DNA of 64,000 bases from Lentzea aerocolonigenes (lineage in GTDB: Bacteria; Actinomycetota; Actinomycetes; Mycobacteriales; Pseudonocardiaceae): positions 310,001-374,000 of the forward strand of contig NZ_BBOJ01000003.1 of the NCBI RefSeq assembly GCF_000974445.1, read 5' to 3'. The notes below the pieces were generated by a model. It had not been told where the DNA came from and made no database searches. It was given only the letters and a program-made list of their open reading frames with translations. A program made the translations under genes and the position numbers. This document shows, piece after piece, positions 57,285 to 64,000 of this stretch; position 1 is the stretch's first letter, and each line of letters starts with the position of its first letter.

Positions 57285-60200
57285 ATGCGACAAACGTCTC
57301 GTCGGGGGCTCACAGCCGTGGTCGCCGGTTCACTCGTTCTCTTCAGCGCGCCAGCAGCGCTGGCCACCTCGTTCAGCGATCCCGCCTTCACCTTCAGCGG
57401 TGACGGCGTCACGTCGAACGGGGTGTTCTACGCCAAGTCGGGCAAGCAGATCAGCCTGGTCGTGCACACGGCGAACACCGCGAAGTGCGTCGACGTCTTC
57501 GGGCTTCCCCGCCAAACCTCGCAGACCGGCGCCACCACCTGGACGTTCTCGCTCACCACGCCCAACGGCGCGGACGGGGTGCAGTCCAAAGCGGTGACCA
57601 TCGGCGAGAACTCCAACGCCAACAACTGCACCCAGCGCACGGCCACCACGACCGCCTCGTACGTGCTGGACAACACCGGGCCCGCTGCCACGGCGTCGCT
57701 CAGCCCCGCCGCGAACGCCGCCGGGTGGAACAACGGCAACGTCACCGTGTCCTGGACTGGCAACGACGGCACCGGGGTCGGTGGTGGCACGACTACCGCG
57801 CCGACGACGGTCTCCGCTGACACCGGTGGGCAGACGGTCATCGGCAAGGCGACCGACGCGCTCGGCAACGTCGGGGCCGACTCCGCCGTCGTCGTCAAGC
57901 GGGACACCGTCAAGCCGTCGATCAGTGGTGCGAAGACACCCGCGGCGAACGCGAGCGGCTGGAACAACACCGACGTCACCGTCGGGTTCACCTGTTCGGA
58001 CGCGCTGTCGCTGATCAAGAGTTGTCCTGCTGCCACGACGGTCAGCGGGGAAGGCGTGAACCAGTCCGTCGGCGGCACCGCCACGGACAACGCCGACAAC
58101 GCGCAGAGCACCACCGTGAGCGGCATCAACATCGACAAGACGCCGCCGACCATCACCACGAGCGCGAAGCTGCCCAACGGCACTCCGTACGTGCCCGGCA
58201 CGTGGACCAACCAGAAGGTCACCGCCGTCTTCGCTTGCGCAGACGCACTCTCCCAGGTGGCGGTGTGCGGGACCGAGACGTTCCTCAACGGTGAAGGCGC
58301 GGACCAGACGGCCAACAGTTCCGGCAGGGACTTCGCGGGCAACGTCGCCAGTGCCAGCATCACGAACATCGACATCGACAAGACCGCGCCGGTCACCAGC
58401 GCGACGGCGCCGCAGACCGCGTGGAACAACACCGACGTCACCGTGGCCTTCCAAGCGAGCGACGCGCTGTCCGGTGTGCGCGAGACGCACTACAAGGTCA
58501 ACGGTGGCGCGCCGCAGACCGGCGACCAGCTCACGCTGAACGCGCAGGGCACCTACGCGGTCGAGTACTGGAGCACGGACAACGCCGGCAACACCGAGGC
58601 CGCGAAGACCGTCACCGTCAACATCGACAAGACGCCGCCGACGATCACCCACGCCCAATCCCCCGCCGCGAACGCGAACGGCTGGAACAACGGTGCCGTC
58701 ACCGTCACCTTCACCTGTGGCGACGCCCAGTCCGGCGTCGCGAGCTGCGGTCCCGACAAGACGGTCAGCAGCGAGGGCAAGGACCAGGCCGTCACCGGCA
58801 CCGTGACCGACAACGCGGGCAACACCGCGTCCGACCCCGCCACGGTCAGCATCGACACCACCAAGCCGACCATCACGGCCAAGACGAACGGCACCGCGAA
58901 CGACGGTTGGTACAACCAGGACGTCACCGTGTCGTACGAGTGCGCCGATGAACTGTCCGGTGTGGACGGTTGCACCGGAACCCAGACGCTGGGCGAAGGT
59001 GCGAACCAGACGGCGACCGGCACCGCGACCGACGCGGCGGGCAACAGCGCCACCGCGAGCGTCACCGGCGTCAACGTCGACAAGACCGCGCCCACGCTCA
59101 CCGGCACGCCGAGCACGACCGGCTGGAGCCGCGAGGACGTCACCGTCACGTGGGTCTGCACTGACGGCGGTTCGGGCGTGACGAACGTGCCCGCGCCGAG
59201 CACCGTGACCGGTGAGGGCGCCAACCTGTCCGCTTCTGCCAGTTGCACCGACAAGGCGGGCAACACAGCGACGGCGACCGTGTCCGGCATCCGGATCGAC
59301 CGCGCGGCACCGAACACGAGCGCGAGCGTCGCGCAGCCGTCGGGCAGTGGCTGGTACGCCGACGGCGTCGAGGTCACGTTCTCCGCGGCCGACGGCCTGT
59401 CCGGCGTCGGCGCGACCCGGTACCGCGTGGACAGCGGTGCGGTGCAGCAGTACACGGCTCCGTTCAGCTTCACCGAGAGCGGCAAGCACCTGATCACCTA
59501 CTGGAGCGTCGACCAGGTCGGCAACGAGGAGAGCGCCGAGGGCAACGCGCTGGCGCTGTGGATCGACAACGCGGTTCCGACGATCACCGGCACCCGCACG
59601 CCCGCCAACGGCAACGGCTGGAACAACACCGACGTCGCCGTCTCCTTCGAGTGCGCCGACACCCAGTCCGGTGTGGCGAGCTGCGGTGATCCGGCCGTGG
59701 TCACCGCAGAGGGCAAGGGCCAGAGCGTCAGCGGCACCGCCGTCGACGGTGTCGGCAAGAGCGCGTCCACGACCGTCGGTGACATCAACATCGACCGGAC
59801 CGCGCCCGTGCTCACCGGATCCTCGACGGCAGGCTGGCACACCGGGGACGTCACCGTGCACTGGACCGCGACCGACGGTCTGTCCGGTGTGGACGAATCG
59901 ACCCAGCCGGCCGACAGCGTGATCACCGGAGAAGGCCGGAACCTCTCGTCCGGCACCGTGACGGTGAAGGACAAGGCGGGCAACGAGAGCACGCCGGCGT
60001 CCGCGACCGGCGTGATGATCGACCGTGCCGGTCCCGTCATCACCGGCGGACCGATCACCCAGCCGAACGCCGCGGGCTGGTACCGCGACGAGGTCGTCGT
60101 CGACTTCGCCTGCGCCGACCCGAAGCTCGCCGACGGAACCGACGGCTCCGGCACTGCCCTCTGCCCCGGCAGCGCGGTGCTGAAGACCGACGGCGCCGGC

Positions 60201-61613
60201 CAGTCCGTCACGAGCGGCGACGCCACCGACGTCGCCGGCAACACCACCAAGGGCAAGACCGTCGGCGGCATCAACATCGACGGCACCGCGCCGAGCACCA
60301 GCAGCGACAACCAGTGCACCAAGGCGAACGGCTGGTGCACCGGCTCGACGGCGAACGTGGTGCTGACCGCGACGGACGCGTTGTCCGGCGTGCAGGAGCT
60401 GCACTACCGGATCGACGGTGGCGCCGAGCAGGTCTCCGCGGGCGCCAGCAAGACCGTCGCGGTTCCGCTCGACGGCAGCGGCGCGGGCACCGTCACGTAC
60501 TGGGCCGTGGACAAGGCCGGCAACGCCGAGCCTCCGAACGCCGTGGCGCTGAAGTGGGACAACATCGCCCCGGCGGTCACCCACACCACCTCGCCGGCCC
60601 CCAACGCCGACGACTGGAACAACAGCGACGTGACCGTCCACTTCACCGCCAAGGACGACGACGCGGGTTCCGGCCTGGACACCGGGTCCGTCACGCCGGA
60701 CGTCGTGGTGAGCACCGACACCAACGGCCAGATCGTCATCGGCACGGCGAAGGACGTGGCGGGCAACGTCGGCACCGACGCGGTGACGATCAAGCTCGAC
60801 AAGACCAAGCCGACCATCACGGCCGAGGTCGTCGGTGGCCCCAAGCCCTGGTTCACCGCGCCGGTGAAGGTCCACTTCACCTGTGCCGACGCGGGATCCG
60901 GCATCCCGGCGACGGCCTGCCCCGACGACGTCGTGCTCAGCACGAACGGTGCCGGCCAGTCGGTCACCGGCACGGTCACCGACCGCGCGGGCAACAGCCA
61001 GAGCGCGACCGTCGGCGGCCTCAACGTCGACACCGTCGCCCCGGCCATCGAGTCGGTCAGCGTGGCCGACGGCGCGGTGTACCGCTTCACCGCACCGGCA
61101 CCCGCGTGCACCGCCACGGACGCCGTGTCCGGTGTGGACAGTTGTGTCGTGGTCGTCGCGGCAGCGGCGGAGCCGGGCGCGTGGACGTTCACCGCGACCG
61201 CGAAGGACAAGGCGGGCAACACCAGCACGCGGTCCGGCCGGTACCAGGTGCAGCTGTACGAGTTCGGCGGCTACCTGCAGCCGATCAACGCCACCGGCCC
61301 GACGAGCGTCTTCAAGGCGGGCAGCACGGTGCCGGTGAAGTTCCAGCTGCGCGACGGCTCCGGTGCGCTGGTGGCGTCGCGGACCGCACCCCAGTGGCTC
61401 GTGCCCGTCCGCGGTGGTCTGCTGACCTCCTCGGTCAACGAGACGGTCTCGTCCGACTCGCCGACCGCTGACGGCGCGTTCCGCTGGGACGCCACGGCAC
61501 AGCAGTACATCTACAACTGGCAGACCAAGGGCCTCGCGGCCGGGTACCTCTACCGGATCGGCGCGAAGCTCGAGGACGGTCAGATCCACTACGTCACGGT
61601 GGGCCTGAAGTAA
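57285..61613 (+). CDS. Large secreted protein with ~15 Ig-like repeats and a PxKF domain
   Basis: A 1442-aa exported protein. The signal peptide is RGLTAVVAGSLVLFSAPAAL, cleaved after ALA. A short head domain (about 27-125) is followed by roughly 15 beta-sandwich repeats of 70-90 residues, each starting with a D-K-T-x-P-T-I-T-like edge and GWNNTDVTVSF-like core and ending D-x-A-G-N. Many units have a Cys pair (for example FTCSDALSLIKSC). The end is a PxKF domain (VFKAGSTVPVKFQLRDGSGA...). No sortase motif or membrane anchor. Probably an adhesin, matrix or polysaccharide-binding protein. A strong terminator follows. Confidence 0.9.
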   Translation: MRQTSRRGLTAVVAGSLVLFSAPAALATSFSDPAFTFSGDGVTSNGVFYAKSGKQISLVVHTANTAKCVDVFGLPRQTSQTGATTWTFSLTTPNGADGVQSKAVTIGENSNANNCTQRTATTTASYVLDNTGPAATASLSPAANAAGWNNGNVTVSWTGNDGTGVGGGTTTAPTTVSADTGGQTVIGKATDALGNVGADSAVVVKRDTVKPSISGAKTPAANASGWNNTDVTVGFTCSDALSLIKSCPAATTVSGEGVNQSVGGTATDNADNAQSTTVSGINIDKTPPTITTSAKLPNGTPYVPGTWTNQKVTAVFACADALSQVAVCGTETFLNGEGADQTANSSGRDFAGNVASASITNIDIDKTAPVTSATAPQTAWNNTDVTVAFQASDALSGVRETHYKVNGGAPQTGDQLTLNAQGTYAVEYWSTDNAGNTEAAKTVTVNIDKTPPTITHAQSPAANANGWNNGAVTVTFTCGDAQSGVASCGPDKTVSSEGKDQAVTGTVTDNAGNTASDPATVSIDTTKPTITAKTNGTANDGWYNQDVTVSYECADELSGVDGCTGTQTLGEGANQTATGTATDAAGNSATASVTGVNVDKTAPTLTGTPSTTGWSREDVTVTWVCTDGGSGVTNVPAPSTVTGEGANLSASASCTDKAGNTATATVSGIRIDRAAPNTSASVAQPSGSGWYADGVEVTFSAADGLSGVGATRYRVDSGAVQQYTAPFSFTESGKHLITYWSVDQVGNEESAEGNALALWIDNAVPTITGTRTPANGNGWNNTDVAVSFECADTQSGVASCGDPAVVTAEGKGQSVSGTAVDGVGKSASTTVGDINIDRTAPVLTGSSTAGWHTGDVTVHWTATDGLSGVDESTQPADSVITGEGRNLSSGTVTVKDKAGNESTPASATGVMIDRAGPVITGGPITQPNAAGWYRDEVVVDFACADPKLADGTDGSGTALCPGSAVLKTDGAGQSVTSGDATDVAGNTTKGKTVGGINIDGTAPSTSSDNQCTKANGWCTGSTANVVLTATDALSGVQELHYRIDGGAEQVSAGASKTVAVPLDGSGAGTVTYWAVDKAGNAEPPNAVALKWDNIAPAVTHTTSPAPNADDWNNSDVTVHFTAKDDDAGSGLDTGSVTPDVVVSTDTNGQIVIGTAKDVAGNVGTDAVTIKLDKTKPTITAEVVGGPKPWFTAPVKVHFTCADAGSGIPATACPDDVVLSTNGAGQSVTGTVTDRAGNSQSATVGGLNVDTVAPAIESVSVADGAVYRFTAPAPACTATDAVSGVDSCVVVVAAAAEPGAWTFTATAKDKAGNTSTRSGRYQVQLYEFGGYLQPINATGPTSVFKAGSTVPVKFQLRDGSGALVASRTAPQWLVPVRGGLLTSSVNETVSSDSPTADGAFRWDATAQQYIYNWQTKGLAAGYLYRIGAKLEDGQIHYVTVGLK

Positions 61614-61641
61614 CAGCGTCCCGAGTGGACGCATCGACCAG

Positions 61642-61680
61642 GACCTCCCGCACCTCCGCCTCGGCGAGGTGCGGGAGGTC
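61642..61680 (+). terminator. Intrinsic terminator after the Ig-repeat gene
   Basis: Perfect 15-bp stem GACCTCCCGCACCTC/GAGGTGCGGGAGGTC (61642-61656 with 61666-61680) with a 9-nt loop, followed by TTGCTCGTTG. Confidence 0.9.
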
Positions 61681-62019
61681 TTGCTCGTTGCGCGGACGCG
61701 TCAGCAAATCACCCGATTGGACTCAAACATCGTAGTCCGGCGAATCGGCCCACCATTGGCATGGACCATTTTGATGCCAACTGCGCAGGCCACGAGGGCG
61801 CGTCCCCAAACGAGCACGCGAAGTACCGGAAATCATTGCTCCATTCGATGACGCTCGGGCCCGCCGAAGGGGTTGCGCGCACAGCTAGTCTTGGCGAACG
61901 TCATTTGAACCTGGATTTTCGAGCCTTTCCGTCCAGGTACATGACAAAGCACACGGAGTTTCCGGGGACCTCCGCATTTCGGTACATCAAGAATGCGCAG
62001 AGGAAGCGTGCGGACACCG
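61681..62019. other. Intergenic region upstream of the ureohydrolase
   Basis: About 340 bp without a supported gene. It contains an ACCTGGA/TCCAGGT dyad with a 16-bp spacer (61909-61915 with 61932-61938) about 85 bp before the start codon, a possible operator. I looked for guanidine riboswitch cores and did not find a convincing one. Confidence 0.5.
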
Positions 62020-63150
62020 ATGACTGAGACCGGCGGCAAGCCGTTGTACGACAATTACGGCCCGGAAGCCCGCGCCGCCGTCGAACGCGAGGCCCAGCTG
62101 CCGACCACCGGATGGGAGCGCGAGGTCGCACGCGGCCTCGAGCTCGGGCTCCCCGCCGCGGACTCCGTCGTGGACCGGCGCATCCCCACGTTCTCCCGCG
62201 GTGAGCTGCCGCACTTCGCGGGCATCAACACCTTTCTCAAAGCGCCGTACGTGGAGGACGTCCGCACGTGCGGCGAGTACGACGTGGTCGTGCTCGGCGC
62301 CCCGTTCGACGGCGGTACCACCTACCGGCCGGGCACCCGGTTCGGGCCGCAGGGCATCCGCAAGATCTCCGCGCTGTACGGCCCGTACAACTTCGAGCTC
62401 GGCGTCGACCTCCGCGAGTCCATCAGCATCGCGGACGTCGGCGACGTGTTCACCATTCCCGGCAACATCGAGAAGACGTTCGACCAGATCAGCAAGGCCG
62501 TCGGTCACGTGTACGCGTCGGGCGCCTTTCCCGTCGTGCTCGGGGGCGACCACTCGATCGGTTACCCCACCGTGCGCGGTGTTTCCGAGCACCTGCGCGG
62601 CAATCTCGGCATCATCCACTTCGACCGGCACGTCGACACCCAGGAAACCGACCTCGACGAGCGGATGCACACCACCCCGTGGTTCCACGCGACGGACATC
62701 CCGAACGTGCCGCCGCGCAACCTCGTCCAGATCGGCATCGGCGGCTGGCAGGCCCCTCGGCCGGGCGTGAAGGTGGGGCGTGAGCGCGGCACCACGATCA
62801 TGACGGTGACCGACTGCGTGGAGATGGGCATCGAGGCCGCCGCGCAGCGAGCACTGGACGTGGCGTGGGACGGCGCGGAAGCCGTCTGGCTCAGTTTCGA
62901 CGTCGACTGCCTCGACGCGGCGTTCGTGCCCGGCACCGGCTGGCCGGAGCCCGGAGGTTTCCTGCCGCGCGAGGTGCTCAAGTTCATCCAGCTGGTGGCC
63001 GCGCAGCCGCTCGCCGGCATCGAGGTCGTCGAGTGCTCTCCCCCGTACGACCACGCGGAGATCACGTCGTTGATCGCCACCAGGGTCATCTGCGACACCC
63101 TCGGCTGTCTCGTCCGCGCGGGCCACCTGCCCCGCTCTGCCGGCGAGTAG
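62020..63150 (+). CDS. Agmatinase/arginase-family ureohydrolase (possible guanidine hydrolase)
   Basis: A ~376-aa binuclear metal hydrolase. Metal motifs: VVLGGDHSIGYPT, IIHFDRHVDTQE (Arg where the family usually has Ala in DAHxD) and LSFDVDCLDAAFVPGTGWPE (Ala where most have Pro). About 80 residues precede the catalytic core (VVVLGAPFDGGTTYRPGTRF), longer than in ordinary agmatinases. It should release urea from a guanidino compound; the long N-terminus and the neighbouring ABC binding protein recall guanidine hydrolases, but I cannot confirm the substrate. Start chosen at ATG 62020; GTG 62008 lies closer to the GAGGAA ribosome-binding site. Confidence 0.85.
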   Translation: MTETGGKPLYDNYGPEARAAVEREAQLPTTGWEREVARGLELGLPAADSVVDRRIPTFSRGELPHFAGINTFLKAPYVEDVRTCGEYDVVVLGAPFDGGTTYRPGTRFGPQGIRKISALYGPYNFELGVDLRESISIADVGDVFTIPGNIEKTFDQISKAVGHVYASGAFPVVLGGDHSIGYPTVRGVSEHLRGNLGIIHFDRHVDTQETDLDERMHTTPWFHATDIPNVPPRNLVQIGIGGWQAPRPGVKVGRERGTTIMTVTDCVEMGIEAAAQRALDVAWDGAEAVWLSFDVDCLDAAFVPGTGWPEPGGFLPREVLKFIQLVAAQPLAGIEVVECSPPYDHAEITSLIATRVICDTLGCLVRAGHLPRSAGE

Positions 63151-63184
63151 CCCTCCCACAACGCGAATCTCACAGGAGTTCGGT

Positions 63185-64000
63185 TTGTTTTCCCGCCGCA
63201 TCAACGGTCTTTTGATCGCGCTCGTGTTGCTGTGCGCCACGGCGTGCACGTCGAGCCCGGCCTCAACGGGCAAGGTGACGCTCGGGTTGAGTGCCTGGCC
63301 CGGCTGGTTCCCGTGGCAGGTCGCGCACGAGCAGGGACTCTTCGCCCGCAACGGCGTCGACGTCGAGCTCAAGTACTTCGACAGCTACACCGACAGCCTC
63401 AACGCGTTGTCGAGCGGCGCGATCGACGCCAACAGCCAGACGCTCAACGACACGCTCGCGTCGGTCAGCGGTGGCGCGCAGCAGACGATCGTCCTCGTCA
63501 ACGACAACTCGACGGGCAACGACCAGGTGATCGCCCGCGAGGGCATCTCGGGCGTCGCCGACCTGAAGGGCAAGAAGGTCGCCGTCGAACAGGGCACGGT
63601 CGACCACTACCTGCTGCTGCTCGCCCTGACCGAGGCCGGTCTGTCGCAAAAGGACATCGAGCTGGTGCCGCTCGCCACCGACGCGGCGGCGGCGGCCTTC
63701 GTCGCGGGCAAGGTGGACGCGGTCGGTGTCTTCGCACCGTTCACCACCACCGCGCTGCAATGCCCCGGCAGCCGCACCATCGCGACCTCGGCCGAGTTCC
63801 CCGGCGCCATCCCCGACCACCTGGTCGTGTCCAGCGCGTTCGCGAAGAACCGCCCGGAGGCGGCGCAGGCGTTGGTGAACACGTGGTTCGACACGCTCGA
63901 GTGGATCAAGCAGAACCCCGGCCAGGCCATCGAGATCATGGCCAAGCGCGGCGGCGTGAGCGCCGAGGACTACCGGACCTACGACGCGGGCACCACCATC
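63185..64000 (+). CDS. NitT/TauT-type ABC solute-binding lipoprotein (cut by window edge)
   Basis: At least 272 residues, open to the end of the window. A TTG at 63185 has AGGAG six bases upstream. A lipoprotein signal (RINGLLIALVLLCATAC) ends with the lipobox Cys at about residue 21. The mature part has the SsuA/ThiY-like pattern LSAWPGWFPWQVAHEQGLFA, DSLNALSSGAIDANSQTLND and GVADLKGKKVAVEQGTVDHY. It captures a small organic nitrogen or sulfur compound for import. Placement 34 bp after the ureohydrolase suggests import of that enzyme's substrate. Permease and ATPase genes are probably beyond the edge. Confidence 0.88.
   Translation, partial: MFSRRINGLLIALVLLCATACTSSPASTGKVTLGLSAWPGWFPWQVAHEQGLFARNGVDVELKYFDSYTDSLNALSSGAIDANSQTLNDTLASVSGGAQQTIVLVNDNSTGNDQVIAREGISGVADLKGKKVAVEQGTVDHYLLLLALTEAGLSQKDIELVPLATDAAAAAFVAGKVDAVGVFAPFTTTALQCPGSRTIATSAEFPGAIPDHLVVSSAFAKNRPEAAQALVNTWFDTLEWIKQNPGQAIEIMAKRGGVSAEDYRTYDAGTTI

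Noticed and set aside
57330..61634. Open frame of 1434 codons antisense to the Ig-repeat protein
   Set aside because: A shadow produced by the periodic repeats and GC bias of the real gene; no recognisable motif or start signal.
61681..62019. A guanidine riboswitch upstream of the ureohydrolase
   Set aside because: I did not find the conserved cores of guanidine-I, -II or -III aptamers; a few ACGR-like tetramers are expected by chance. A covariance-model scan would decide.

Overview
The window is high-GC DNA with dense, often overlapping genes, frequent GTG starts, DUF222/13E12-type HNH DNA, PucR and TetR/LysR regulators and many secreted proteins. This points to a filamentous actinomycete, probably of the Pseudonocardiaceae (Lentzea/Saccharothrix/Amycolatopsis type). 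The taxonomic call rests on style and gene families, not on a marker gene.

Layout. 1-2484: a LysR regulator (cut by the window edge) divergent from a 14-helix DHA2 drug exporter, ended by a strong terminator. 2486-39744: a specialised-metabolite gene cluster of about 37 kb. Its left arm (2486-18290, minus strand) holds two Fe-type alcohol dehydrogenases, one transketolase N-half with two transketolase C-halves, an Asp/Glu-racemase-like protein, an acyl-AMP ligase, a GNAT protein, two PLP enzymes, a free-standing condensation-carrier protein, an M20 hydrolase, a creatinase-like M24 hydrolase and an aldehyde dehydrogenase. The centre is an A-T-Cy-A-T NRPS (18412-23385, plus strand) that should make a thiazoline from Cys. 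The right arm (23405-37867, minus strand) has a BBE-like flavoprotein, a B12-binding radical SAM enzyme, two acyl-CoA-dehydrogenase-like flavoproteins, two ATP-grasp ligases, two near-identical lysine-type N-hydroxylases, an exporter, a DadA-like oxidase and a MetRS-like protein. A LuxR-type response regulator, a cupin and a small coupled protein close the cluster (38256-39744).

How it works together (inference). N-hydroxylase, MetRS-like protein, cupin and FAD amine oxidase are the parts of the known lysine/glycine hydrazine-forming route (Spb38, Spb40 and Spb39 in s56-p1 biosynthesis; also triacsin biosynthesis). Here the usual cupin-MetRS fusion is split into two genes. The cluster therefore probably makes a peptide-like product with an N-N bonded unit (hydrazinoacetate type) plus a thiazoline or thiazole, joined by NRPS and ATP-grasp chemistry. 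I could not match it to a known compound. Two promoter families are visible: 11-bp-period TAACY repeats in front of the NRPS, the aldehyde dehydrogenase and the C-T gene, and a GGGAAC-type element with fixed spacing in front of both N-hydroxylase genes and the cupin.

39845-54750: an N-domain-less Clp ATPase, a secreted PKD protein, a sulfotransferase, a small secreted protein, two tandem PucR regulators, a FAD monooxygenase/membrane protein/TetR operon, a lone ketosynthase and a PAS-GGDEF-EAL protein. 54756-57125: a DUF222-HNH gene framed by a roughly 380-bp inverted repeat that contains two identical 124-bp palindromic elements. 57285-64000: a 1442-aa secreted protein with about 15 Ig-like repeats and a PxKF end, then a ureohydrolase next to a NitT/TauT-type ABC solute-binding lipoprotein that runs off the window.
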